A stretch of 64,000 nt of DNA from CAVVNP01 sp963800235 (GTDB taxonomy: Bacteria > Actinomycetota > Acidimicrobiia > Acidimicrobiales > Iamiaceae): positions 1 to 64,000 of the forward strand of contig CAWDAD010000001.1 of the NCBI GenBank assembly GCA_963800235.1, read 5' to 3'. The first letter of the stretch is position 1. Each line of letters opens with the position of its first letter. This document shows positions 39,058 to 47,397 of the stretch, piece by piece. A model generated the notes under the pieces. It saw only the letters and a list, made by a program, of their open reading frames with translations. It made no database searches and was not told the DNA's origin. A program made the position numbers and the translations under genes.

Positions 39058-39079
39058 GGTGAGGACCCTAGCCCTCACC
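39058..39079 (-). terminator. Hairpin between the GT-C gene and nadA
   Basis: GGTGAGG / CCTCACC, a 7-bp stem with an 8-nt loop, 43 nt past the stop of the upstream GT-C gene. The remaining 38937-39057 bases hold the nadA leader; I see no known riboswitch there. Confidence 0.45.
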
Positions 39080-39121
39080 GGGTGCGAACCGGCGGTGCCG
39101 CACCGGCATTCCCAAAGAGGA

Positions 39122-40681
39122 TCAGCTGGCCACTCCGTCGCCGTAGGCGTCGGACGCCGACACCAGCGCGAAGTCGCCGTCGACGGCGATGGCATGTGCG
39201 CGCAGGCGGGGAGACCGGCCGGGGTTGGCGAGCGACACGATGACGGGCAGGTCGGGCTGACGGCGGGCGACGGTCGCCAGATCGGCCCGGCTGGTGATCA
39301 GCTCCGCGGCCCAACCGCTCTCGTAGCCGAGGGAGTCGACCCGGCTGTCGTCGAGGTTCACGAAGCCGAGCTTCGGACCCGGACCCGGGTGGCGAGCTCC
39401 GGCGAGCTCGGCGAGCCGGCCGGCTGCGAGCCCGTTCTCGACCCGCTGCTGGGCCAGGGACGGCCGGGCCAGGGCCAGCACCAGGGGTAGGCAGGCGACC
39501 GCGCACAGGCCGCCGGCCAGGCGTGCGGGAGCGACGTCGAGCCGGGCGTCGACGATGGCCTGGACGCCCCGTGCCGTCGCGATGGCGAGCGGGAGCAGCA
39601 GCAGGAAGTTCCAGTAGTCGTGGATCCAGGCAGCAGTGTGGAAGGCGACGTCGTAGGCCAGCAGGGGCATGAGCGTGACGATCAGGAGGTCCCGGCCCGG
39701 TCGCAGCCGCCACGACAGGACCGCCGCCACCGCGCCGATCGGCAACGCCCACGGGAGCAGGTCTCGGGCGTGGTCGAGCGAGTGCGAGACGGCGCTGGTC
39801 ATGGTGATCCCGCCGGCCCGGCCGTCGAGCCGCGTGAACAACGGCCCGAGCGAGCCGTAGACCCAGATGATCCAGGCGACGGTGAGGCCGAACGCGACGG
39901 CGAGGCCACCGCCGAGCGCCGCTGCCTGCGACGGCCGGGCCCGTCCCCGGTGGGCCGACCCCGCCAGCCACGCCGCCGCCACGATCGAGATGGCGAGCGC
40001 CTCCCACCCGGAGAGGGCGGCGAGCGCCCCGATCAGCCCGACCGTCCAGGGCGGCCAGGGTCGGCGCTGCCGGGCGCGCTGCCACCCCAGGAGCACCAGC
40101 AGGATGAACGGCAACGAGGTGACCGGCGTGTCGAGCATGGTCCCGTAGGTCAGGAACATGCCCGAGCCGAAGGCGATGAGGGTGCCGCAGGTGGCGGCGA
40201 CCGGGTCGAGCCCGGCGTCGAGCAGCAGCAGGGAGAGCAGGCCGAGCGAGACGACCGAACCGATCCACGCCGGCGACCGGGTCACGATCCGGTGCTTGCC
40301 CGCAAGCGACTCGGCCAGCGCCGTCTCCCAGATGATCAGGGGCGGGTGGTGGGCGTAGGCGTCGGCACCCGCAGGGGGCCGGCCGCCGAGGCGGGAGCCG
40401 ACGGGGTCGTGGATGAGCGCCTGCGACGCCAGACCCCACACCGCGGCGTTGCGACCGTCGTGGCTCTCGCCGAAGGGCGCCGCGAGCCACGGACTGGCGT
40501 GCACCAGGAAGGCGATGCCGAGGACGGCGACCAGCGCCAGCGCTGCTCGTCCACCGGCCCGCGATCGCCGCCCGCGCCGTTCACCCTGGTCGGGCTCTGT
40601 GGTTCCCACCCCGGGGGCGGACGGGTCGGAAGCTTCCCGATCCACCCCCTCGTCCGCCGCCAACGCGCGAGCGCTCGTCAC
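39122..40681 (-). CDS. GT39/PMT_2-like polytopic membrane glycosyltransferase
   Basis: A 519-residue GT-C-like protein. After about 35 polar residues it has 9-11 helices. The first outer loop contains PFGESHDGRNAAVWGLASQAL and ADAYAHHPPLIIWETALAESLAG, in the position of the PMT_2 acidic/His motif, followed by FGSGMFLTYGTMLDTPV. A soluble C-terminal domain (about 410-519) ends ALVSASDAYGDGVAS. GTG 40681 is favoured over GTG 40684 because a sigma28-like box ends 7 nt before it. Sugar and acceptor unknown. Confidence 0.72.
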   Translation of the reverse strand: MTSARALAADEGVDREASDPSAPGVGTTEPDQGERRGRRSRAGGRAALALVAVLGIAFLVHASPWLAAPFGESHDGRNAAVWGLASQALIHDPVGSRLGGRPPAGADAYAHHPPLIIWETALAESLAGKHRIVTRSPAWIGSVVSLGLLSLLLLDAGLDPVAATCGTLIAFGSGMFLTYGTMLDTPVTSLPFILLVLLGWQRARQRRPWPPWTVGLIGALAALSGWEALAISIVAAAWLAGSAHRGRARPSQAAALGGGLAVAFGLTVAWIIWVYGSLGPLFTRLDGRAGGITMTSAVSHSLDHARDLLPWALPIGAVAAVLSWRLRPGRDLLIVTLMPLLAYDVAFHTAAWIHDYWNFLLLLPLAIATARGVQAIVDARLDVAPARLAGGLCAVACLPLVLALARPSLAQQRVENGLAAGRLAELAGARHPGPGPKLGFVNLDDSRVDSLGYESGWAAELITSRADLATVARRQPDLPVIVSLANPGRSPRLRAHAIAVDGDFALVSASDAYGDGVAS

Positions 40682-40688
40682 CACGGTC

Positions 40689-40715
40689 CCATCGGTCTCC
40701 GTCGGCCCGAGATGA
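40689..40715 (-). promoter_or_regulatory. Weak sigma28/WhiG-like promoter of the GT-C gene at 40681
   Basis: Minus strand: TCAT (40715-40712), 15 nt, ACCGATGG (40696-40689), then 7 nt to GTG 40681. Confidence 0.35.
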
Positions 40716-40790
40716 GCGGTCCGTCCCGTTCCTGCGCGGCCCAGTCGAACCTCCAGGACGCCGGCTGCGCCTCCCGGCAGGGCGCCGGGG

Positions 40791-40813
40791 CCGTCACCCC
40801 CCGTCCCTACGAT
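40791..40813 (+). promoter_or_regulatory. Damage-type promoter candidate of uvrC (CCGTCA-N11-TACGAT)
   Basis: CCGTCA (40791-40796), 11 nt, TACGAT (40808-40813), then 9 nt to ATG 40823. Same layout as uvrB. Confidence 0.45.
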
Positions 40814-40822
40814 GGAACCGCC

Positions 40823-42694
40823 ATGGTGCAGCGCCCCCCGACCGGCTCGATCCCCGACACGCCGGGCTCGTACCAGTTCAAGGACGCCCAGGGCCGGGTC
40901 ATCTACGTCGGCAAGGCCAAGTCGCTGCGGTCCCGGCTGTCGAACTACTTCCAGAAGCACCTGCCCATGCGCACCGCGGCCATGGTGGCGGCGGCCGAGA
41001 CGGTCGAGTGGATCGAGGTCCGCAACGACGTCGAGGCCCTCATGCTCGAGTACAGCCTCATCAAGCAGTACCGGCCGCGGTTCAACGTCCGGCTGGTCGA
41101 CGACAAGAGCTACCCGTTCCTGGCGGTCACGGTGGGCGACGAGTGGCCCCGGCCCATGGTCATGCGCGGCGCCAAGCGCAAGGGCGTCCGCTACTTCGGC
41201 CCCTACGCCCACGCGTACGCCATCCGCGACACCCTCGACCTCCTGCTGCGCACGTTCCCGCTGCGCACCTGCTCCGACAACAAGTTCGACCGGCACCAGA
41301 AGCTCGGTCGGCCCTGTCTGCTCTTCCACATCGAGAAGTGCAGCGGCCCCTGCGTCGGCGAGGTCGACCACGACGCCTACCGGGTGCTGGTGGGCGACCT
41401 GCTCGACTTCCTCGACGGCGACACCGACACCATCGTCAAGCGGCTCGAGCACGCCATGCGCGAGGCGGCCGACGAGCTCGAGTTCGAGCGGGCGGCGCGG
41501 CTGCGCGACCGGCTGACGTCGGTCCGCAAGGCCATCGAGCGCCAGCAGATGGTGGCCGACCGCAACGAGGACCTCGACGTCATCGGCATCGCCGACGACG
41601 ACCTGGAGGCGGCGGTCCAGGTCTTCCACGTCCGCCGGGGGCGGGTGGTGGGGCGCAAGGGCTTCGTGCTCGACAAGGTCGAGGACCTCTCCCGCGAGGA
41701 GCTGGTCGGCAACGTGCTCGAGGGCCTCTACTACGACCCGCCGCCGCTCGGCGTGCCCAAGCAGGTGCTGGTCCCGGACCCGCCCGACGACACCGACCTG
41801 TACGAGCGCTGGCTCAGCGACCAGCGCGGCTCCCACGTGGTGGTGCGGGTCCCGCAGCGGGGCGACAAGCGGCGGCTGCACGAGACCGTCACCCACAACG
41901 CCGGCGAGGAGCTGACCCGTCACCGGCTCAAGCGGGCCTCCGACCACAACAGCCGGGCGCGGGCCCTCAACGAGCTGCAGGAGCACCTCGGCCTGCCCGA
42001 GCCGCCGCTGCGCATCGAGTGCTACGACATGAGCCACCTGCAGGGCACCGACTACGTGGGCTCGATGGTGGTGCTCTCCGACGGGCTGCCCGACAAGCGG
42101 GAGTACCGGCGCTTCAAGGTCCACGTCCCCGGCAACGACGACTTCGCCGCCATGGAGGAGGTCCTCACCCGCCGGTTCTCCAACTACCTGCAGGACCAGG
42201 CCAAGCCGGTCAGCGAGCGGGGCAAGTTCGCCTACCCGCCCCAGCTGCTGCTGGTCGACGGCGGCAAGGGCCAGCTCAACGTGGCGGTCCGGGTGCTCGA
42301 GGCGCTCGGCCTCGACGAGGAGATCCCGGTCGCCTCGCTGGCCAAGCGGTTCGAGGAGGTCTACCTGCCGGGCCAGAGCGACCCGGTGGTGGTGCCCCGC
42401 CAGACCGAGGCGCTCTACATGCTCCAGCGCATCCGCGACGAGTCCCACCGGTTCGCCATCACCTACCACCGGCAGCTGCGGGCGAAGCGCATGACCCGCT
42501 CGGTGCTCGACGGCGTGCCCGGGCTCGGGCCGACCCGCACCAAGCGGCTGGTCAAGGAGCTGGGCGGCATCGGCAAGGTCAAGCAGGCGTCGCTCGAGGA
42601 GCTGCAGGCGCTGAGCTGGCTCCCCGACGCGGTCGGCCGGGCCGTCTACGACAAGATCCACGCCCTCCCCGAGCGCCGCCCGGCCCCTCGGTAG
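40823..42694 (+). CDS. uvrC: Excinuclease ABC subunit C
   Basis: A 623-residue incision endonuclease of nucleotide excision repair. The N-terminal GIY-YIG domain has PGSYQFKDAQGRVIYVGKAKSLRSRLSNYF. A Cys-containing loop (CLLFHIEKCSGPC), a UVR motif (about 200-235), the RNase H-like C-terminal nuclease (CYDMSHLQGTDYVGSMVV; LLLVDGGKGQLNVA) and a helix-hairpin-helix pair (LDGVPGLGPTRTKRLVKELGG) follow. Full length. It heads the conserved uvrC-rapZ-yvcK-gap region. Confidence 0.97.
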   Translation: MVQRPPTGSIPDTPGSYQFKDAQGRVIYVGKAKSLRSRLSNYFQKHLPMRTAAMVAAAETVEWIEVRNDVEALMLEYSLIKQYRPRFNVRLVDDKSYPFLAVTVGDEWPRPMVMRGAKRKGVRYFGPYAHAYAIRDTLDLLLRTFPLRTCSDNKFDRHQKLGRPCLLFHIEKCSGPCVGEVDHDAYRVLVGDLLDFLDGDTDTIVKRLEHAMREAADELEFERAARLRDRLTSVRKAIERQQMVADRNEDLDVIGIADDDLEAAVQVFHVRRGRVVGRKGFVLDKVEDLSREELVGNVLEGLYYDPPPLGVPKQVLVPDPPDDTDLYERWLSDQRGSHVVVRVPQRGDKRRLHETVTHNAGEELTRHRLKRASDHNSRARALNELQEHLGLPEPPLRIECYDMSHLQGTDYVGSMVVLSDGLPDKREYRRFKVHVPGNDDFAAMEEVLTRRFSNYLQDQAKPVSERGKFAYPPQLLLVDGGKGQLNVAVRVLEALGLDEEIPVASLAKRFEEVYLPGQSDPVVVPRQTEALYMLQRIRDESHRFAITYHRQLRAKRMTRSVLDGVPGLGPTRTKRLVKELGGIGKVKQASLEELQALSWLPDAVGRAVYDKIHALPERRPAPR

Positions 42695-42697
42695 CGT
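42692..42697 (+). promoter_or_regulatory. -10 box (TAGCGT) of the methyltransferase at 42704
   Basis: TAGCGT overlaps the uvrC stop codon and ends 6 nt before GTG 42704, suggesting a leaderless transcript in addition to read-through from uvrC. Confidence 0.4.
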
Positions 42698-42703
42698 CGG
42701 CGG

Positions 42704-43444
42704 GTGCCCGACCCCCGCCCGGACCTCTGGGAGACCAACGCCGCCTGGTGGCAGCAGGGGTTCACCGACGGCGCCGACCCCGAGTACACCGAGCAGATCC
42801 TGCCCCTGGCCCGGACCTGGCTGGCCGGGGCCGACCGGGTGCTCGACGTCGGCACCGGCGAGGGCCAGGTGGCCCGGCTGGCCGCCGACGGGGGAGCGGG
42901 CGCCGTGGTCGGCCTCGACCCCACCCACGGCCAGATCGTCGAGGCCGCCCGGCGGGCCGGCGGGCCGGCCTACCTGCAGGCCGGGGCCGCGTGCCTGCCG
43001 GTGCGCAGCGGGTGGTTCGACGCGGTGGTCGCCTGCCTGGTCTTCGAGCACATCGACGACGTCGACACCGCCATCGCCGAGGTGGCCCGGGTGCTGCGAC
43101 CGGGCGGCCGCTTCCTGTTCTTCCTGAACCACCCGCTGCTGCAGACGCCCGGCAGCGGCTGGATCGACGACCACGTGCTCGACCCGCCGGAGCAGTACTG
43201 GCGCATCGGCCCCTACCTGGTCGAGGACACCTCGGTCGAGGAGGTCGAGGTCGGGGTCCACATCCCCTTCATCCATCGGCCGCTGCACCGGTACCTCAAC
43301 ACGCTGGTCGAGAACGGTCTGATCCTGCGCCGGTTCGAGGAGCCGGCGCCGCCTCCCGGCTTCCTGGCCCGGGCGCCCGAGTACCCCGCGGCGGGGTCGA
43401 TCCCTCGACTCCTGCTGCTCGTGACCGAGAAGGAAGGGGAATGA
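42704..43444 (+). CDS. Class I SAM-dependent methyltransferase
   Basis: A 246-residue methyltransferase: RVLDVGTGEGQVARLAADGG (SAM site, about 45-64), GAVVGLDPTHGQI, CLPVRSGWFDAVVACLVFEHIDD and VARVLRPGGRFLFFLNHPL. Substrate unknown. It lies between uvrC and rapZ, and its stop overlaps the next gene as ATGA. Methyltransferases at this position are not part of the canonical uvrC-rapZ synteny, so this is a lineage-specific insertion. Confidence 0.85.
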   Translation: MPDPRPDLWETNAAWWQQGFTDGADPEYTEQILPLARTWLAGADRVLDVGTGEGQVARLAADGGAGAVVGLDPTHGQIVEAARRAGGPAYLQAGAACLPVRSGWFDAVVACLVFEHIDDVDTAIAEVARVLRPGGRFLFFLNHPLLQTPGSGWIDDHVLDPPEQYWRIGPYLVEDTSVEEVEVGVHIPFIHRPLHRYLNTLVENGLILRRFEEPAPPPGFLARAPEYPAAGSIPRLLLLVTEKEGE

Positions 43445-43917
43445 CCGACGTCGAACCCCTTGCCGTGGACCAGCAGCCGGTCGGCCTCGACGACCTACCG
43501 GTGGCCGACACCCCGCTCTGGCTCTCGCACCACTTCCCGGTCGACTACGACCGCTGCGCGCTGGTGGCCGGCCGCCACGTCTGCCGCCGCTGCCTGTTCA
43601 TGTACCCCGTCGCCCTGGTGGCCGGTGTCGCCGCCGGAGCCGGTCTGACCTGGCCGTCGTCGCTCGACGCCGTCCTGATCTTCCTGCTGCCCCTGCCGGC
43701 AGTGGTCGACTTCGTGGTCGACAACCTGGGCCGGGTCCGCTACTCGGCCCGCCGCCAGGCCGTGCTCAGCGCCGTCGGCGCCATCGGGGCGGGCAAGGGC
43801 TACGTCCGCTACCTGCACGACCACACCGACCCGGTGGTGTGGACCATCGTCGCCGTCTACGTCGCCATCTGCCTGGCCGCGGCGATCGCCCACCACCTGC
43901 GCCGCGCCCCGGCTTGA
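43441..43917 (+). CDS. DUF2085-like small membrane protein
   Basis: A 158-residue protein with three helices (about 55-77, 80-100, 125-150). The N-terminal part has HHFPVDYDRCALVAGRHVCRRCLFMYPVALVAG, matching the Cys/His pattern of DUF2085 membrane proteins (HxxxxDRC...C.RC), which suggests a metal-binding site. Function unknown. It starts at ATG 43441, overlapping the methyltransferase stop. Confidence 0.6.
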   Translation: MTDVEPLAVDQQPVGLDDLPVADTPLWLSHHFPVDYDRCALVAGRHVCRRCLFMYPVALVAGVAAGAGLTWPSSLDAVLIFLLPLPAVVDFVVDNLGRVRYSARRQAVLSAVGAIGAGKGYVRYLHDHTDPVVWTIVAVYVAICLAAAIAHHLRRAPA

Positions 43918-43930
43918 CGGGCCCGGACCG

Positions 43931-43953
43931 CCGTCACCCCCCTTCGGTAGCAT
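43931..43953 (+). promoter_or_regulatory. Damage-type promoter candidate (CCGTCA-N11-TAGCAT)
   Basis: CCGTCA (43931-43936), 11 nt, TAGCAT (43948-43953), 50 nt before GTG 44004. It shares the uvrB/uvrC layout, including the run of C after GTCA. Confidence 0.4.
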
Positions 43954-44003
43954 CCGGAGGTGACTTCCCCCGTCCTGCGCCCCCCAGCTCGAGGGAAGTC
44001 CCC

Positions 44004-44441
44004 GTGTCCGACATCGAACGTCGCCACCAGCTCCGCCAGGCTCTCGACCGGTCCATCGGTCCGGAGCCGGCCGAGATCCTGATGGAGATCCTGCCCCCGT
44101 TCCCCTGGCACGAGCTCGCCACCAAGGCCGACCTGGCCGAGCTCCGATCCGAGCTCCGCAACGAGATCGGCGAGCTCCGAGTCGAGGTCCGCACCGACAT
44201 CGGCTCGCTTCGGTCCGACATGGGCTCGCTCCGATCCGACATGGCGGTGCTCGAGCAGTCGCTGCGCTCCGAGATGGGCTCGCTGCGGTCGGACATGGGC
44301 TCGCTCGAGCAGGCGCTGCGGGCCGACATGGGCGTGCTGAGCGCCAAGGTCGACGGGCTCGTCCCCGCCATGTGGAAGACCAACCTGGCGTTCACGGCTG
44401 CGGTGCTGGGTCTGGTCCTCGCCGTCACCGGGCTCCGCTGA
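44004..44441 (+). CDS. Coiled-coil protein with C-terminal membrane anchor
   Basis: A 145-residue protein. Residues about 45-110 are a coiled coil built from a seven-residue unit (SLRSDMG and variants, DNA 44206-44340). It is preceded by ILPPFPWHELATKADLAELRSEL and followed by one helix (about 122-143). This architecture resembles the DUF1640/CCDC90-like family, whose bacterial role is unknown. GTG 44004 has GAGGGAAG upstream. Its promoter resembles those of uvrB and uvrC. Confidence 0.65.
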   Translation: MSDIERRHQLRQALDRSIGPEPAEILMEILPPFPWHELATKADLAELRSELRNEIGELRVEVRTDIGSLRSDMGSLRSDMAVLEQSLRSEMGSLRSDMGSLEQALRADMGVLSAKVDGLVPAMWKTNLAFTAAVLGLVLAVTGLR

Positions 44442-44466
44442 GGCGGGATCGGGCCGGGTCGCCAGC

Positions 44467-45324
44467 GTGGAGTTCGTCGTCATCACCGGCATGTCCGGCG
44501 CCGGCCGGTCCTCGGCCGCCGACCACCTCGAGGACCTGGGCTGGTTCGTCATCGACAACCTGCCGCCGCAGCTCGTCACCAAGGTCGTCGACCTCGCTCG
44601 GGCCCCGGGCAGCACCATCGAGCGGGTGGCGCTGGTGGTCGGGGCCGGCCCTGCGGCGGACTCCGTCGGCGACGACGACGCCATCGTCTCGCTGCGCGAG
44701 AGCGGGGCCAAGGTCCGCACCCTCTTCCTCGACGCGTCGACCGAGGCGCTGGTCCGCCGCTACGAGAGCACCCGGCGCCGCCACCCCCAGGCCGAGGCGG
44801 GCGAGAGCCTGGCCGACGCCATCGAGCGGGAGCGCCTGCTGCTCGGTCCGGTGCGGGCCGAGGCCGACCTGGTCATCGACACCAGTGAGGTCAACGTCCA
44901 CGAGCTGCGCCGCCAGCTCGTCGACCGCTTCGGTTCCGAGGCCGAGGACCAGCGCATGGTCACCACGCTGCTGTCGTTCGGCTTCAAGCACGGCCTGCCC
45001 CGTGACGTCGACCTGGTCTTCGACTGCCGCTTCCTGCCCAACCCCTACTGGGTCGAGGAGCTGCGCCCGCTCACCGGCCTCGACGAGGACGTGCGCGAGT
45101 TCGTGCTCGGCCAGGACGTCACCGCGCCGTTCCTCGAGACCCTCGACGACCTGCTCGAGCTGCTCATGCCCGCCTACATCGACGAGGGCAAGGCGTACCT
45201 GACCATCGCCTTCGGCTGCACCGGCGGTCGCCACCGCTCGGTCGTCATCGCCGAGGAGGTCGCCCGCCGGCTGGGCCGGTTCGGCCCGAAGCCCTCCGTC
45301 ACCCACCGGGACACCGAGCGATGA
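44467..45324 (+). CDS. rapZ: RapZ/YvcJ-type nucleotide-binding protein
   Basis: A 285-residue P-loop protein. Walker A is GMSGAGRSSAADHLEDLGW (residues 8-26), with Arg14 in the usual Lys position, as in other actinobacterial homologues. DNLPPQLV, FDCRFLPNPYWVEELRPLTG and AFGCTGGRHRSVVIAEEVA complete the family signature. In proteobacteria RapZ guides RNase E to GlmZ; in Gram-positives YvcJ binds nucleotides and its role is less clear. It is coupled to yvcK by ATGA. Confidence 0.92.
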   Translation: MEFVVITGMSGAGRSSAADHLEDLGWFVIDNLPPQLVTKVVDLARAPGSTIERVALVVGAGPAADSVGDDDAIVSLRESGAKVRTLFLDASTEALVRRYESTRRRHPQAEAGESLADAIERERLLLGPVRAEADLVIDTSEVNVHELRRQLVDRFGSEAEDQRMVTTLLSFGFKHGLPRDVDLVFDCRFLPNPYWVEELRPLTGLDEDVREFVLGQDVTAPFLETLDDLLELLMPAYIDEGKAYLTIAFGCTGGRHRSVVIAEEVARRLGRFGPKPSVTHRDTER

Positions 45325-46283
45325 CCGTCACCGGTTCGCACCGCAACGGCGAAACCCCCACCCCGCCCCCCGCAGGCCGGATCGGGAGGCTCGTCGCCAT
45401 CGGCGGCGGCCACGGTCTGGCGGTCACGCTGCGGGCCGCGGTCGACATCGCCGAGCACATCACCGCGGTGGTGTCGGTGGCCGACAACGGCGGATCGAGC
45501 GGCCACCTGCGCGACGCCATCGGCGTGCCACCGCCCGGCGACCTGCGACGGTGCCTGTCGGCGCTGGCCGACCCGTGCTCCGCCCTCGGCCAGGCCCTCG
45601 AGCACCGCTTCACCCGGGGCGACCTCGACGGCCACGCCGTCGGCAACGTGGTGTTGGCCGGTCTCGCCCAGACCACCGGCGACTTCGTGGCGGCCTGCGA
45701 CGAGCTCGGCCGGTTGGTCGGGGCGCGGGGCCGGGTGCTGCCCGCCTCGGCCACCGGGATCACCCTCGAGGCGGTCACCCCGGCGGCGGTGCTGCAGGGC
45801 CAGACCGCGGTGCAGAACGGCGGCGGGGTGCGCACGGTCACCCTCGACCCGGCCGATCCGCCCGTGCCGCCCGCCGTGGTCGACGCCATCGGGGCCGCCG
45901 ACCAGGTGGTGCTCGGCCCCGGCTCGCTCTACACGTCGGTCCTGGCCGCGGCCACGGTGCCCGGCATCCGCGCCGCCCTGAACGCCACCGCCGCCCAACG
46001 GGTGTACGTGTGCAACCTCGGGCCCCAGGTGCCCGAGAGCGAGGGCCACGACGCCACCGACCACCTGCGGGCCCTGCAGCGCCACGACGTGCCGGTCGAC
46101 GTGGTCCTCTGCCACCCCGGCTCCGCCCTGGGCTGCCCCGACGCCGCCGAGGTCGCCCCGGTGCGGGTGGTCGGTCGGCCGGTGGCCGGGCCCCGGGGGC
46201 TGGCCCACGACCCGGCGAAGCTGGCCCCCGCCCTGGTCGCCTGCTACCAAGCTGGCGCCGAGCCGGGCGATCTGTTCGGATAG
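45321..46283 (+). CDS. yvcK: YvcK/CofD-like gluconeogenesis factor
   Basis: A 320-residue member of the YvcK family, which binds UDP-sugars and influences peptidoglycan precursor supply and gluconeogenic growth. Signatures: RLVAIGGGHGLAVTLRA, VVSVADNGGSSGHLRDAIG, PPPGDLRRCLSALADP, HAVGNVVLAGL and VVLGPGSLYTSVLAA. whiA normally follows this gene in actinobacteria and firmicutes, but here gap starts 54 nt later. Confidence 0.93.
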   Translation: MTVTGSHRNGETPTPPPAGRIGRLVAIGGGHGLAVTLRAAVDIAEHITAVVSVADNGGSSGHLRDAIGVPPPGDLRRCLSALADPCSALGQALEHRFTRGDLDGHAVGNVVLAGLAQTTGDFVAACDELGRLVGARGRVLPASATGITLEAVTPAAVLQGQTAVQNGGGVRTVTLDPADPPVPPAVVDAIGAADQVVLGPGSLYTSVLAAATVPGIRAALNATAAQRVYVCNLGPQVPESEGHDATDHLRALQRHDVPVDVVLCHPGSALGCPDAAEVAPVRVVGRPVAGPRGLAHDPAKLAPALVACYQAGAEPGDLFG

Positions 46284-46336
46284 GGGCGACGGGAGGGCGG
46301 GCGCCCTCAGGCACTCGACAAGGAGATCACCGACAC

Positions 46337-47344
46337 ATGACCATCCGAGTGGGCATCAACGGCTTCGGTCGCATCGGACGGAACTTCTTCCGGGCGGTCG
46401 ACAAGAGCGGCGCCGACATCGAGCTGGTGGCCGCCAACGATCTTGGTTCGGTCGACCAGATGGCCCACCTGCTGCAGTACGACTCGGTCATGGGCCGGCT
46501 CGAGAGCCAGGTGAACGTCACCGCCGACGGCATCGAGGTCGGGGGCCGGAAGATCCAGATCCTGGCCGAGCGCGACCCGGCCAAGCTGCCGTGGGGCGAC
46601 CTCGGCGTCGACCTGGTGGTCGAGTCCACCGGCTTCTTCACCGATCGCGACAAGGCCGCCGCCCACCTCGAGGCCGGCGCCCCGTTCGTCATCATCAGCG
46701 CCCCGGCCAGCGGGGCCGACGCGACCTTCGTGGTCGGCGTCAACGACGACACCTTCGACCCGGCCGAGCACAAGGTCGTGTCGAACGCCTCCTGCACCAC
46801 CAACTGCTTCGTGCCGATGATCAAGGTGCTCGACGACGCCTTCGGCGTCGAGAAGGGCCTGATGACCACCGTCCACGCCTACACCGGTGACCAGAACCTG
46901 GTCGACGGCCCCCACAAGGACATGCGCCGGGCGCGCGCCTCGGCGGTCAACATCGTGCCGGCGTCCACCGGCGCCGCCCGGGCCACCGGGCTGGTGCTGC
47001 AGTCCATGCAGGGCAAGCTCGACGGCACCGCCCTGCGGGTGCCGGTGCCCGACGGCTCGATCACCGACTTCACCGGCGTCCTGGGGCAGGAGGCCTCCGT
47101 CGACCAGATCAACGACGCCTTCCGCTCGGCGGCGTCCGAGGGGCCCCTGGCCAAGGTGCTCGACTTCAGCGAGGCGCCGATCGTCAGCTCCGACATCGTC
47201 GGCTCGCCGGCCAGCTGCACCTTCGACTCGCCGCTCACGATGGCGATGGGCAACCTGGTCAAGATCCTCGGCTGGTACGACAACGAGTGGGGCTACTCGA
47301 ACCGGCTGGTCGATCTCGTCCAGGTCGTCGGGAACGCCGGCTGA
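46337..47344 (+). CDS. gap: Glyceraldehyde-3-phosphate dehydrogenase, type I
   Basis: A 335-residue glycolytic enzyme: NAD-binding GINGFGRIGRNFFRA, catalytic SNASCTTNC (Cys153) and HAYTGDQ (His180), and the C-terminal WYDNEWGYSNRLVDL. ATG 46337 has AAGGAG upstream. First gene of a gap-pgk-tpiA set. Confidence 0.97.
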   Translation: MTIRVGINGFGRIGRNFFRAVDKSGADIELVAANDLGSVDQMAHLLQYDSVMGRLESQVNVTADGIEVGGRKIQILAERDPAKLPWGDLGVDLVVESTGFFTDRDKAAAHLEAGAPFVIISAPASGADATFVVGVNDDTFDPAEHKVVSNASCTTNCFVPMIKVLDDAFGVEKGLMTTVHAYTGDQNLVDGPHKDMRRARASAVNIVPASTGAARATGLVLQSMQGKLDGTALRVPVPDGSITDFTGVLGQEASVDQINDAFRSAASEGPLAKVLDFSEAPIVSSDIVGSPASCTFDSPLTMAMGNLVKILGWYDNEWGYSNRLVDLVQVVGNAG

Positions 47345-47397
47345 CCCTCGCGACCGACAACCAGCCCTTCGAGACCCGGACCTTCGACGACCGGCCC

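Noticed and set aside
40690..43288. Upstream extension of the GT-C frame on the minus strand opposite uvrC and the methyltransferase
   Set aside because: Protein similarity begins near 40681; the extension is a low-complexity mirror of uvrC.
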